64,000 nucleotides of DNA from Streptococcus oriscaviae (GTDB taxonomy: Bacteria; Bacillota; Bacilli; Lactobacillales; Streptococcaceae), in NCBI RefSeq assembly GCF_018137985.1, contig NZ_CP073084.1:1426001-1490000 (forward strand). The letters are read 5' to 3'. Position 1 is the stretch's first letter. Each line of letters begins with the position of its first letter. Below the pieces are notes generated by a model, which made no database searches, was not told the DNA's origin, and was given only the letters and a program-made list of their open reading frames with translations. The position numbers and the translations under genes are program-made. This document shows, in pieces, positions 9,381 through 19,428 of this stretch.

Positions 9381-9783
9381 TTGCTTAATAAAAAGCATAA
9401 AAACAGATAAAACGTACGGAAAAAACAGATTATTTAGAGAAGGGTTGACATGAAGAAATATGTAGGAAAAGTCGCATTTTTCAAGGGATAACCCTTGTAT
9501 TTCATAGAAGAAAGATAGAAGTCAAAAACCGATAAATGCGTGCGTTTTCATAAAGATTGTTATATAATAAACGTGCTGAAACATTCTTGTTTTAAAATGG
9601 GGGGACCTTCTTAGGATGACATTTTAGAATGGGTTTGTTGCAAGCATTCGGTAGATACTGCCGGAAAATTCAAAAATGGAAGCTCTGTTCTTATCTGTTT
9701 GGTTAGGGGAATCGGATAAGAACGGGTCATGTGTTGCCTATTATTGAGATATGGTGATGCATCATTCTAGAAAGGATGGTTTT
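9381..9783 (+). promoter_or_regulatory. 400-base leader/promoter region of the giant adhesin
   Basis: No gene is visible in this gap. TATAAT at 9563-9568 is the best -10 and would give a 5' untranslated leader of about 210 bases. The leader holds a perfect 9-bp hairpin, GTTCTTATC (9687-9695) with GATAAGAAC (9715-9723). The start ATG at 9784 has AAAGGA nearby; an earlier in-frame start at 9751 has no ribosome site. The length and hairpin suggest post-transcriptional control, but no known riboswitch class was recognised. Confidence 0.45.
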
Positions 9784-12700
9784 ATGAAAAGGAAAATTGG
9801 AGCCTGGTTCCAATTATTAGTGCTCTTGCTTGGGGTATTTCTTCCTAGTTTGACTAGCTACCAAACAACTGTTACGGCGACAGAAGTGACCAGTGAACAG
9901 ACCACTTCAACGACGACTTCGACAACGGAGACGTCGCAACCAACTGGTCAGACAGAGGCTGCACCGACAGCTAGTGAAGAAAGTACGACAGCAGAGCTGA
10001 GTAAGGAGGAGCCGGTAGCGACAAACTCAGAAGAAGCTACTGCGCCAGTAACTGAAGCAGGTAATTCAACAGAAGCTGCGCCTGTTATTGAGCAGAAGGA
10101 AGAAGCAGCAGTAGCGGAAACGACTACGCAGTCGTCAGCCACTCAAAAAGGAGTAACCAGTTTCCGGAGTATGCCTCGTAGTGCTGGATTAACTGATTTG
10201 ACCAACGTTTTAACGGATGTAGTCATTGATGCCACACAGGATGCACAAGGAAATTATGTTGTTCGACCAAATGGTGAGTATGACATTATTTTGAATTTTG
10301 CTGAAACGGAGAGTTTACAGCTAAACAACGGGGCGACCTTGTCCTATGCTATTCCGGTAGCTTTTCAAGTTGCCGATGTTGCCAACACGACTTTCGATAT
10401 TGAGATTAAGGATTCTAACGGAACTGCGACACTCTCTAATAACGTTTTTCGAGTTGTTAACAACGTTGTCTATGTAGAATTTAATCAGGCAGATGCCACA
10501 AATTTTGCTCGCCTGTCTGCGATGGCAAACGTTAAGTTTACTGTCCAATTCAAAGGGAAGTTTTCAAGTAATGTGAATGAGGTTACCTTTAACTCTAAGA
10601 TTCGCAAAACGTTCACCTTTGATCAAACGTCAAGCCTGACCTTGGAAAAAGAGGCGGCTCACGTTAAGGCAGATGGTAAGGTTCAGTACACTCTGAAGGT
10701 TACTTCAGAAGGAGATAACAGGAATGTAGTCATCACGGACACCCTCCTTGGTTCAGCCCTGACCCCTAATCAGGATGTGACTGTTACTTCTAACAAAAAA
10801 GGCGTTCTCAGTGTTACTCCGAATTACAGCGGTAAGTAGTTTACTATTTCAGGTTTGAACTTGGAGCATGAAGAGGTCTTGACCATCACTTATACTGCCA
10901 CTGTTAATTACAATGATATTACAGGGGTTGGCACGCCGGAAGAAACCAAAAACGTTGCAACGGTGAAAAGTGATGAAAATCCTGATCCAAAAACAGTGGA
11001 GAAGACGGTTCGAATTGAGTTTGACGGACTGACAAAAATTGCTGGCCCTGCAGATCCTGTTTCGGGCTCGACCAATTTGTACTCTATCACCTGGACCATC
11101 AATGTCAACAAGGACAAATTGATGACAGTTGGCGGTGTCAAGTTTGAAGACAATGTGTTGCAGCCAGACCGGACCTATTTCACAGGAACAGGCATTACCG
11201 TGGCAGTTACCCATGAAAATGGCACAACAGAAAACCGAACCTTTACCTGGAATCAGTTGACTGTGCGACGTCGGGCAGATGGGAAAATCACGGGTTGGGA
11301 CTATACGCCACCTTCTTCGGATGGCAAGGCTAGTTATGTCATTACAGCCACAACCATTACAGATGTAACAGGTGTTATTGGTAGCGTCAACATCAATAAC
11401 GGCATCCGTGTTGGGAAACGCTACACAACTCCAAACCGACCAATTTCTGTGGGAATTGGTGAAGAGTTGAAACCTAAAAAGGTTGCCTTGAGCTATAACT
11501 CTTTGGAAGCCTATTGGAAAATAACCATTCCGATTCCAGCACAAGGTTATAATATGCTGGTGCGTCTGGTAGATGATATTCCTTACACTATTTTCAACGG
11601 AGTCACCTACAACGATACCTTAATCGATGTGGATATTCAAGGGCTTCAGCCTGGAGAAAGCTATACTCTGGTAAATCGTACAGGGGGACAATACCAGGGG
11701 CCAGATATTCATTTTTATCAAGATGAAGCGAAGACCACCAGAGGTTTCCAACCAAGTGCGACAGGCCAGATTCGTGAAGTGACGGTCTATATTCGTACGG
11801 GAATCAACCAAGAATGGCTGAATAAGGCTCATGATGCGGGCTATGCTGTATCTAACAATGTGATTAACCCACGTCACATCAACAATGCATCATTGCGGCT
11901 GGCGGACTCTACCCTTCCAATGTATGATCTGGTCATTCCTAAGAAGCAGACAATTAAGAAGACCTACAAAGGCTTTAACCGGGTCGACATCAATGGTGTT
12001 CAATATCCTGTTTTCAGCTATGAAATCGAGTTTACCAACCCACTAGATGGACAGGTTATTTCAGACGCCTTTGATACCGACTACCTGAAACTATATCAGG
12101 CAGGAAATCTTCAAATCATGGGACGCAATGCGGAAGGGGATGTGTTTGATACAAACGGTACGGTCACTCCTCAAGAAACCGCAACGGGTGTTGATTTCAC
12201 ACTTACCAATTTGCCGAAGAATGCTGGTCAACTGTATTCGACCTACCGACTGACTTATGATTTGATTGTTAAGGATGCTCAAACTCTGCAACGGCTGAAT
12301 ACAGAGGCTTTCCAAAATGAAAACAACCAAGGCAAGGTCTTGAAGAACGTTGCTAAGTGGAATGGGCTAACTTCGGATGAGGTATCGGTTATCTACAACT
12401 ACAACCCGAAATTGGATAAGCACCTCATTCACGATCCAACAGCTGCCAACAGCTATGTGGCAACTTTCGAGTTGATTTTGAACGAAGAAAAGAGTGATGT
12501 ATTCCCAGAAGCCAATACTTACACCGTTAAGGATGAATTATCGCCAGAGCTTCGCCTGCTTCCAGAATTGATTAGAGTGACAAAGGGGAACTACACTCTG
12601 GATTATGGATTTGACTCAAAAACCAATACGATTACCTTCAACAATGTGCCTGATGGCGAGGAAGTCAGGGTGACCTATGATGCGCGTGTTCTGGGTACGG

Positions 12701-15642
12701 GTAATGTATCCTTCAGCAATACGGTATCGATGGGTCAATACCGGAAAGTCATTTCTTCATCTACTCATATCGCTTCATCAGGTTCTGGTACTGCCTCTAA
12801 CCCAAGTATCACAATCGTGAAGCGCGACAAGAATGATTTTGCCAAGGTTCTTCCTGGGGCAACCTTCAAATTGTCATATCGCGACGGGAATAACATTGTG
12901 GACGTTAAGGATAAGAACGGTCAACCAGTAACCTTTACAACAGGCCCTGACGGAACTGCCTTGATCGAAGGGAACCAGTCAACCTTAGGCTGGGTTCTTT
13001 GGGCAGATGGTCGAACCTATCTATTAACAGAAACAGTGTCACCAACAGGCTATACACCGCTGACAGAGCCTGTGACCTTCTCACTGGTCGATATTCCAAC
13101 CAACAATACCCAGTATCCAATCTATGGAGAACGGATCTATGTGTCCAACGAACGTCCGAAGACTCGCGTGGAAGCGAGAAAGGTTTGGGAAAATATCGGA
13201 CCAGGTCTGACCGTTCCGACTACTTGGTTTAAACTTTATCGCCAAATTGCAGGTGGCCCTGTTGAAGAAGTGCCGGGTGTGCCTATCAAGTCGTTAGCAC
13301 CAGGCACCACCACAGTGGCTTGGGAAGATCTCTATGCTCAAGACTTAAACGAGAATCCATATACTTTCTCTGTCAAAGAAGTGGATGCGAGTGGCAACGA
13401 AGCAACTCCTCAGGATTATCTGAAGAAAGAAAATGGCCTGACCGTAACCAACACCTTTGATGGGCGGATGGAATTAGAAGTAACCAAGATTTGGAGCGAT
13501 AGCGGCAACCAAGACGGATTCCGTCCGGCGGCCATCACTGTTCGTCTTTTTGCGGATGGTAGAGAAATCGAATCTGTGCAAGTGACAGCTGCAACTGGCT
13601 GGAAACATACCTTCACCAATCTTCCTCGATTCAAGGATGGTCGCGAGATTGTTTATACCGTTCAGGAAGATCGTGTTCCAGGGTATGAAATCCCTATGAT
13701 TAACGGTTTCACGATTACCAACAAGCGGATTCCTGAAGTAACTTCTATTCGAGTTTCTAAGACTTGGGATGACGCCTACAACCAAGATGGTATTCGTCCA
13801 GATAAGATTACCCTAATTCTCTACGCAGATAATGTCGAAAAAGAACGCAAAGAGATTCAGACGGATGCTGCTGGTGATTGGAAGGGCGAGTTTACCAACT
13901 TGGATGTCTACAAGAATGGTAACAGGATCACCTATCGTGTAGACGAAGTGCTCCCACAAGGCTACACCAAAGAAATCACGGGCGATGCGGCAACAGGCTT
14001 CACCATCAAGAACAGCCATACGCCGGAGAAGACCAAGGTTTCCTTTGAAAAAGTCTGGGATGACGCCTACAACCAAGATGGTATTCGTCCGGACAAGATC
14101 ACTGTTATCCTCAAGGCAGATGGCACTGAAGTTGACCGTAAGGAAGTTCAGGTGGATCAAGATGGCAACTGGAAGGGTGAATTTACCAATCTAGATGTCT
14201 ATAAAGCAGGCGTGAAGATTGCTTATACAGTAGACGAAGTACTTCCACAAGGCTACACCAAAGAAATCGCGGGCGATGCGGCAACAGGCTTCACCATCAA
14301 GAACAGCCATACGCCAGAGAAGACCAAGGTTTCCTTTGAAAAAGTCTGGGATGATGCCCACAACCAAGACGGTATTCGTCCGGACAAACTCACTGTTATC
14401 CTCAAGGCAGATGGCACTGAAGTTGACCGTAAGGAAGTTCAGGTGGACCAAGATGGCAACTGGAAGGGCGAATTTACCAACCTAGATGTCTATAAAGCAG
14501 GCGTTAAGATTGCCTATACGGTAGACGAAGTACTCCCACAAGGCTACACCAAAGAAATCACGGGCGATGCGGCAACAGGCTTTACCATCAAGAACAGCCA
14601 TACGCCAGAGAAGACCAAGGTTTCCTTTAAGAAAGTCTGGGATGATGTTAATAATCATGATGAGGTTCGTCCGCTTAAGATATTGGTTCATTTGCTTGCA
14701 GATGGCGTAAAAGTGGACAGTCAATTAGTCGAAGTGGATGCAGACGGCAACTGGAAGGGTGAATTTACCAATCTAGATGTCTATAAAGCAGGCGTGAAAA
14801 TTGTCTACACTGTTGATGAAGATGTACCAATTTACTACGAAAAAACAATCTCTGGCGATGCGGCAACTGGCTTTACAATTACCAATAAGCATGTGCCGGG
14901 AGATATCAAGGTAACCTTGCGTAAGGTCGATCCTGATGGGAAGATGATTTCCGGAGCGAAAATTCAAATCTTCAAGGGAGCGATGGCAACAGGTACACCA
15001 GTAGAAGAGTGGACAACGGTTGAAGGGCAGGAGCACCTATTTACACTACCAGTCGGAGTTTATACTTTCCGAGAAGTATCGGCTCCTAAAGGCTACACAA
15101 AAGTGACAGACATCACCTTCCAAGTGAACTACGATGGCAGTGTGACCGTTCTTGACACCAACAGCAACGCCGTTGAGTACAAGGATGGCAAACTGGTTAT
15201 CACAGACCAATACGACGTTTCAACTATCGATATTCTTGTGACCAAGAAATGGGTTGATCAAGAAAACAAGGACAGCAAACGTCCAGCTAAAATTACCGTT
15301 CGTCTTATGGCTGATGGCAAAGAAGTAGCCAGTCAGGATGTGACTGCACAAACTGATTGGAAGCACACCTTTACAAATCTTCCGAAATACAAGGATGGCA
15401 AGGAAATTGTCTACACTATTACAGAAGATAAGGTAGATGGCTATCAATCGGCAGTCAGCGGTACAGTTTCTGAAGGGTTTGTAGTTGAAAATACCTACAT
15501 TCCACCGAAAGTTCCACCAAAACCAAAAACAACATTACCACGCACAGGGGACGGAAACACTCTTGCTGCGGTTTGGGTTGGAATGGTATTCCTACTGATT
15601 GGCTTGGTAGGATTCGGCTGGAAAAAAGAACCTAATGTTTAA
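9784..15642 (+). pseudogene. Giant LPXTG adhesin with CnaB repeats, split by one TAG codon
   Basis: The frame encodes about 1950 residues but has a TAG at 10837-10839; the same frame then runs open to 15642. An N-terminal signal peptide (FQLLVLLLGVFLPSL) and a Ser/Thr/Glu-rich stalk precede Ig-like adhesive domains. About 13140-15480 holds a series of CnaB-type domains (KVWDDAYNQDGIRP type; at least seven) and one SpaA-like domain (KVDPDGKMISGAKIQIF). The C-terminus has LPRTG, a membrane helix and a basic tail for sortase anchoring. If TAG is read as stop, only a secreted 351-residue fragment is made. No sortase or pilus partner gene is adjacent, so it may be a stand-alone adhesin. Genes like this in S. 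suis are variable between strains. Confidence 0.8.
13741..14905 (+). repeat. Tandem CnaB repeat units of about 291 bp
   Basis: Units starting near 14032, 14323 and 14614 are exactly 291 bases (97 codons) apart. The 14032 and 14323 units are nearly identical; the one before 14032 is more diverged. Each unit encodes a domain with KVWDD, EFTNLDVYK and an Asn-containing end (TGFTIKNSH). In known CnaB domains a Lys-Asn isopeptide bond forms between the first and last strands. Confidence 0.85.
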
Positions 15643-15672
15643 TAGGTAAAAATAGTGTTATATCCACTAAGT

Positions 15673-15721
15673 AAAAGCCACCCTGCTTGGGCATATCCTG
15701 GTCCGGGTAGGGGGCTTTTCT
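15673..15721 (+). terminator. Terminator after the adhesin
   Basis: AAAAGCC and GGCTTTT close a long stem (inner ACCCTGC / GTAGGG) with a T-rich end. Confidence 0.65.
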
Positions 15722-15954
15722 GTTTGTGGAAAGAATGGATGGCTGGCGAGAGTCGTAATAGTAAAGAAATAAACTGAAACGATGTGGCAGTGTCGGTTAA
15801 CTCCAAAAAAATCCTTATCGTATATCGAAATAGCTGGGAGTTGACAGTGGATAACCATCATTTAGGGACCTATGATTGCAAAGGAGCCCAAAAGTTATCC
15901 ACAAGCTGTTGATAAAAAAGTTTAAAAAATTGATGAAAATGACAATCAAGCCAG
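15722..15954. other. Non-coding stretch with DnaA-box-like 9-mers
   Basis: No gene is visible. TTATCCACA (15895-15903) is a perfect DnaA-box sequence and AGTGGATAA (15846-15854) is a one-mismatch box in the opposite orientation. A loose inverted repeat (GTTAACTCC with GGGAGTTGAC) surrounds an A-rich middle. Function unknown; the boxes may be chance. Confidence 0.3.
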
Positions 15955-15983
15955 TTGACAATTCAAAACGACAAGTGTAGAAT
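15955..15983 (+). promoter_or_regulatory. blaI promoter with BlaI-type operator
   Basis: TTGACA (15955-15960), 17 bases, then TAGAAT (15978-15983). The operator GACA-AG-TGTAG (15970-15980) overlaps the -10, so repressor binding would block polymerase. It matches the TACA-NN-TGTA core of BlaI/MecI/CopY operators except for the first base, and suggests autoregulation. Confidence 0.7.
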
Positions 15984-16013
15984 ATAATAAAATAGAATGT
16001 ATGAGGATAAAAA

Positions 16014-16385
16014 ATGGTTGATTTTAAACGGTTACCAGATGCAGAATTTATAGTATTACGGGTGATTTGGCATTTGCCCAATCCTGTCACCTCTTCCCAA
16101 ATCATTGCTTCATTGGGAGAAGATAATCACTGGAAACCACAGACCTTGTTGACAATTTTAGCGCGACTGACGGAAAAAGGTTTCCTAAAAAGTGAGCGCC
16201 ATGGACGGGAACGCCACTATTCGGCGATTATCTCAGAGGATGATTATATGAAGATTGAAACCTCTCACTTCCTACACCGCTACGAGGGCAATTCAATTGG
16301 CGGATTGGTGAAAAACTTGTTTTCATCCAACCAATTTTCTGATGATGAATTGGCAGAATTAAGAGAGCTGCTCAATAAAAAATAA
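16014..16385 (+). CDS. BlaI/MecI/CopY-family transcriptional repressor
   Basis: 123-residue winged-helix repressor of the Penicillinase_R family. The N-terminal helix-turn-helix is PDAEFIVLRVIWHLPNPVTSSQIIASL, followed by WKPQTLLTILARLTEKGFL and the wing (RHGRERHYSAIIS). The C-terminal part (about 80-123) is the dimerisation and cleavage region of the family. The gene is followed after 15 bases by the M56 protease gene, the usual repressor-protease pair; the protease normally cleaves the repressor to induce target genes. Operator copies occur before this gene and before the two following transcription units. Confidence 0.9.
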   Translation: MVDFKRLPDAEFIVLRVIWHLPNPVTSSQIIASLGEDNHWKPQTLLTILARLTEKGFLKSERHGRERHYSAIISEDDYMKIETSHFLHRYEGNSIGGLVKNLFSSNQFSDDELAELRELLNKK

Positions 16386-16400
16386 CAAAGGAGAGTACTT

Positions 16401-17885
16401 GTGCAAACCAACCTTCTTTCTTTTCTTTTACTTAGTTTGTATAAATCATTATTGATTGTATTGTTCAGTGGAGTTTTTCTCTTATTGAAAAATCAAGTGT
16501 CTGCCCGCATTCGCTACGTCGTTTGGGTCACTCTTTTAGTGAGCCTAATTCTTCCTTTTAGACCAAGAATCGGTCAGGGGATCCGTTTAGAAGAAACAGT
16601 TTCAGTCGTTTCTACTAGTGGCCAGACTGTTGCAACAGGCACACAAGAAGCTGCTGTTCATCAATCTAGCATGTGGGACATGTTGGCAGGCCTTCCTTGG
16701 GGCTATATCCTCTTGGGTATTTGGTTGATTGGCTTTTTAGTCATCATCGGTCGTTCCATCTTTTCTTATTTAAAATTCCGCAATTTATTGCTGCGTTGGG
16801 GCAAACCGATTACTGACCCTCAGATTTTGGAGAGCTTTCATGCCATCAAGGCTGAATTTGGAATCAAAAAAGCCATTCGTCTGGTTCACTATCCCCAGGT
16901 TTCCAGCCCCATGATTTTTGGCTTACGAAACCCAGTTATCCTGCTACCAGATACAAACTACACACTAGAAGAACTGGACTTAATTTTTGAGCATGAACTG
17001 ACCCACTATCGCCATCGGGATATTTATGTGAACCTCCTAGTTCTTCTGGTAAAAGCCGCTCACTGGTTTAACCCGATTGTTCATTTCGCTTGCAAAGAAG
17101 TGCAAGAAGCCGCTGAGTGTTACTGTGACCATAGCGTTCTTCATAATCGTGATGAAACCTATCGCTCATTTTATGGAGAAACCATTATTACCATGATCCA
17201 CAGGAGCAAGCAACAACCTGTTTTATTATCTAGTTGCTTTTATTCAAATAAATTTAACTTGAAAAGACGGATTATTGCTATCATGGACAGCAGGCTGCCG
17301 AAGAAATACTTAACCGTTCTGGTTAGCCTTGTGACACTATTCTCTATCCTTTTTTCAGGGTCAATTTTTGTCGTTGCAATGGGAACCACCCAAGATGAGC
17401 TGGTTCAGATGAGCCAGGCAGAAGGTCTAACAAAAGATCAGGCCTTGGCGCTCGTTACCGAGCAGCAGAAGCTAAAGCCGTCAGACCTAACAGATATTCA
17501 AATTACGATTCAGGACAATCAGTACCATATCCAATTCAAGAAAGGGGATACCCAATATAAGGCCTTGGTAGACAAGGCGACCGGTGACATCCTTACTCTT
17601 GAAAAAGAAACAGTCCGTTTGGTAGAAAACTCTACCACTTCATCTGAACAAACGACTTCGTCCTCTGTAACTACTAGCGTTCCGTCGGAAACAAGCTCAC
17701 AACCCGTAGTCCAATCAGTCGTTGACACTGCCACTGGAGAACAACAAGGGGCGACAAGCACTCCTGTTGTCAATCAACAAACTCCGGCCAGCACAGCTAC
17801 GCAGCAGATAGACACCGAAACAGATACGGATACAGATACAGATACGAGTGATACTGATGCAGATGATGCCGACAGTGACGACTAA
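16401..17885 (+). CDS. BlaR1-like M56 membrane metallopeptidase with PepSY domain and Asp-rich tail
   Basis: 494 residues from GTG 16401 with ribosome site AAAGGAGAG. It has several N-terminal membrane segments, then the M56 zinc protease motif HELTH (His198, Glu199, His202) with YRHRDIYVN and a downstream AAHWFNP. A last membrane segment is near residue 305-325. In BlaR1 an extracellular penicillin-binding domain follows; here there is instead a PepSY-like domain (about 330-405: TKDQALALVTEQQKL, YKALVDKATGDILTLEKE), a Ser/Thr linker and an Asp/Thr-rich tail. The signal is therefore unlikely to be a beta-lactam; cations or an envelope ligand are possible (inference). It should cleave the upstream repressor when activated. 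Confidence 0.85.
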   Translation: MQTNLLSFLLLSLYKSLLIVLFSGVFLLLKNQVSARIRYVVWVTLLVSLILPFRPRIGQGIRLEETVSVVSTSGQTVATGTQEAAVHQSSMWDMLAGLPWGYILLGIWLIGFLVIIGRSIFSYLKFRNLLLRWGKPITDPQILESFHAIKAEFGIKKAIRLVHYPQVSSPMIFGLRNPVILLPDTNYTLEELDLIFEHELTHYRHRDIYVNLLVLLVKAAHWFNPIVHFACKEVQEAAECYCDHSVLHNRDETYRSFYGETIITMIHRSKQQPVLLSSCFYSNKFNLKRRIIAIMDSRLPKKYLTVLVSLVTLFSILFSGSIFVVAMGTTQDELVQMSQAEGLTKDQALALVTEQQKLKPSDLTDIQITIQDNQYHIQFKKGDTQYKALVDKATGDILTLEKETVRLVENSTTSSEQTTSSSVTTSVPSETSSQPVVQSVVDTATGEQQGATSTPVVNQQTPASTATQQIDTETDTDTDTDTSDTDADDADSDD

Positions 17886-17920
17886 TCTGCTCCCTTTCTT
17901 TTCTTGCCCCCCCATTTATT

Positions 17921-17956
17921 AGAGATTGGAAATACCATCCAATCTCTTTATTTTTT
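17921..17956 (+). terminator. Terminator after the M56 protease gene
   Basis: AGAGATTGG and CCAATCTCT pair perfectly (9 bp), followed by TTATTTTTT. Confidence 0.8.
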
Positions 17957-17979
17957 CTCTGAAGATAAGGCTTCAAATT

Positions 17980-18009
17980 AAAACGGATAGACCTCTTGGT
18001 CCGTTTTTT
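17980..18009 (+). terminator. Second terminator in tandem
   Basis: AAACGGA pairs with TCCGTTT, followed by a T run. Two terminators in a row insulate the next, separately regulated unit. Confidence 0.65.
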
Positions 18010-18040
18010 GCAAATTTTTTAAAAAATGAAAGCAAAATAC

Positions 18041-18090
18041 TTGCAATTTATATACTACAACTGTAGAATATAATAAAACGACATTTGTAG
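18041..18090 (+). promoter_or_regulatory. Promoter with two BlaI-type operators, upstream of the PepSY gene
   Basis: TTGCAA (18041-18046), 17 bases, TAGAAT (18064-18069). A perfect TACA-AC-TGTA operator lies at 18056-18065, overlapping the -10 in the same register as the blaI promoter. A second copy, GACA-TT-TGTAG, lies at 18080-18090 just downstream of the expected start point. Confidence 0.75.
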
Positions 18091-18105
18091 AAAGTGAGTT
18101 TGCCT

Positions 18106-18627
18106 ATGAAAACTAATCGTTTGAAACCGATACTAGCAGCTGTTTTAGCCCTATGTTGTATGGCATCCTATACTCAGCTTCAGGCTCTGGAGGCAGGGCT
18201 TCCCATAGCAGAGCTTCAAGCAATGATTGCAGCAGATACACAGGGAGGGCCTGTGACGCTCATTGAGCTAGAGATGGAGGAGGAAGCAGGACAAGTTTCT
18301 TATGAGGTAACAGTTGCTCAGGATGGTCGCTTGATGGATTACCAAATTGATCTCGGCGCCAAACAAATACGAAGCAAGAAGGTGAAGCGCCTGTCTGATA
18401 AGAAGCGTCAATTGCTGCAGGATACGACGCTTTCCTTAGAAGAAGCTGTATCTATTGCTCCTGTCAATTATCAGAATATCGATAGACTCGAGGTTCAGCT
18501 CAAGCGTAAACAAGGGCAGGCAGTCTATTTGATAGAAGTACAGGCTAAGAACTCATCAACCGAACAAGAGTATACGGTTGATGCAAAGCAGCCTCAAATA
18601 CTATCCGTACAAGAAGATGATGACTGA
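18106..18627 (+). CDS. Secreted PepSY-domain protein
   Basis: I take ATG 18106; a GTG at 18094 in frame is possible but adds only four residues. The product is 173 residues with a signal peptide (LAAVLALCCMASYTQLQA). Two PepSY-like units follow: ITLIE-type strand-helix-strand around 35-90 and again around 105-165 (LSLEEAVSIAPV, YLIEVQAKNSSTEQEYTVDA). The C-terminus is acidic (VQEDDD). PepSY domains are thought to inhibit or sense peptidases. The protein resembles the C-terminal domain of the upstream M56 protein, and the gene carries its operators, so it may be a feedback partner (inference). Confidence 0.7.
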   Translation: MKTNRLKPILAAVLALCCMASYTQLQALEAGLPIAELQAMIAADTQGGPVTLIELEMEEEAGQVSYEVTVAQDGRLMDYQIDLGAKQIRSKKVKRLSDKKRQLLQDTTLSLEEAVSIAPVNYQNIDRLEVQLKRKQGQAVYLIEVQAKNSSTEQEYTVDAKQPQILSVQEDDD

Positions 18628-18649
18628 GTGGGGAACCACTCTTCATCTT
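18626..18649 (+). promoter_or_regulatory. Hairpin between the PepSY and VTC genes
   Basis: GAGTGG and CCACTC form a 6-bp stem straddling the PepSY gene stop region; only a weak T-rich tail follows, so it may attenuate rather than end transcription. Confidence 0.4.
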
Positions 18650-18661
18650 AACACTAAAAAC

Positions 18662-18672
18662 GACAAATGTAG
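18662..18672 (+). promoter_or_regulatory. BlaI-type operator before the VTC gene
   Basis: GACA-AA-TGTAG is the fourth copy of the operator, 12 bases before the ATG at 18685. No separate -10/-35 is clear here, so it may act as a roadblock on transcription from the PepSY promoter. Confidence 0.55.
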
Positions 18673-18684
18673 AAAGAGAAAATT

Positions 18685-19428
18685 ATGAAAAAGAAATTAG
18701 AAACAAAATTCAAGCGTATCGAAACCAAATACCTCGTTGATCGCCATCAATTGGAAGCCATTCTTACAGAGTTTGAGCAGCATCTTGTTGAGGATGAATA
18801 CCCACGCTCCACCATCAGCAACATCTATTTTGATACCCCTGATTACCGTATGATTCAGGATTCGGCTGAACGGCTATGGAAGCGTGAAAAGATCCGTATG
18901 CGAACCTACGATCGCTATCCAACGGCAGATAGTCAGGTATTTTTAGAAATCAAGAAAAAAGACATGGGAATTGGTCTGAAAGATCGCTTAACGAGCCGGC
19001 CAGAGTCTGTTTTGAACTATGTCGTACATTCTGTTGCAGACGACAGCATTTCAAACGAAGAACTGAAAGCGACCATGCTTGAGCTTCGCCAGCGCTATGG
19101 AACCATCCAGCCGATGATGTATATTTACTACGATCGCTATTCTCTGAAAGGGATTGAAGACCGGAAAGTGCGGGTGACGATTGACCAGAACATTCTTTAC
19201 CGCCATTACGATGTTGATTTATTTGCAGGGAAATATGGCTATCCTTTGTTGGATGATAATCAGGTCATCATGGAGATTAAGGTTCCAGAAGTTTATCCAG
19301 ATTGGCTGCAAGAGATTATTGATAAGTACGGCTTGACCAGAGTATCTTTTTCTAAATATGGTACAGCCCATACGAAATTGATGGAAAATCAGGAGGAGAT
19401 GATTTCGTTTGAAAGAGCAATTGTTTAA
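18685..19428 (+). CDS. VTC-domain protein (polyphosphate polymerase type)
   Basis: 247 residues spanning a single VTC/CYTH-like tunnel domain. It begins RIETKYLVDRHQLEAIL and shows the basic tunnel motifs KREKIRMRTYDRY, VFLEIKKKD and VMEIKVPEVYP, with Lys/Arg/Glu at the expected strands. In yeast Vtc4 this domain makes polyphosphate from ATP and feeds it across a membrane. Bacterial copies are usually next to a DUF4956 membrane protein, as here (20-base overlap). The BlaI-type operator just upstream ties the pair to the repressor/protease system. Enzymatic activity is inferred from family only. Confidence 0.8.
   Translation: MKKKLETKFKRIETKYLVDRHQLEAILTEFEQHLVEDEYPRSTISNIYFDTPDYRMIQDSAERLWKREKIRMRTYDRYPTADSQVFLEIKKKDMGIGLKDRLTSRPESVLNYVVHSVADDSISNEELKATMLELRQRYGTIQPMMYIYYDRYSLKGIEDRKVRVTIDQNILYRHYDVDLFAGKYGYPLLDDNQVIMEIKVPEVYPDWLQEIIDKYGLTRVSFSKYGTAHTKLMENQEEMISFERAIV

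Noticed and set aside
9751..9783. Earlier in-frame start of the giant adhesin
   Set aside because: No ribosome site and the signal peptide begins cleanly at ATG 9784.
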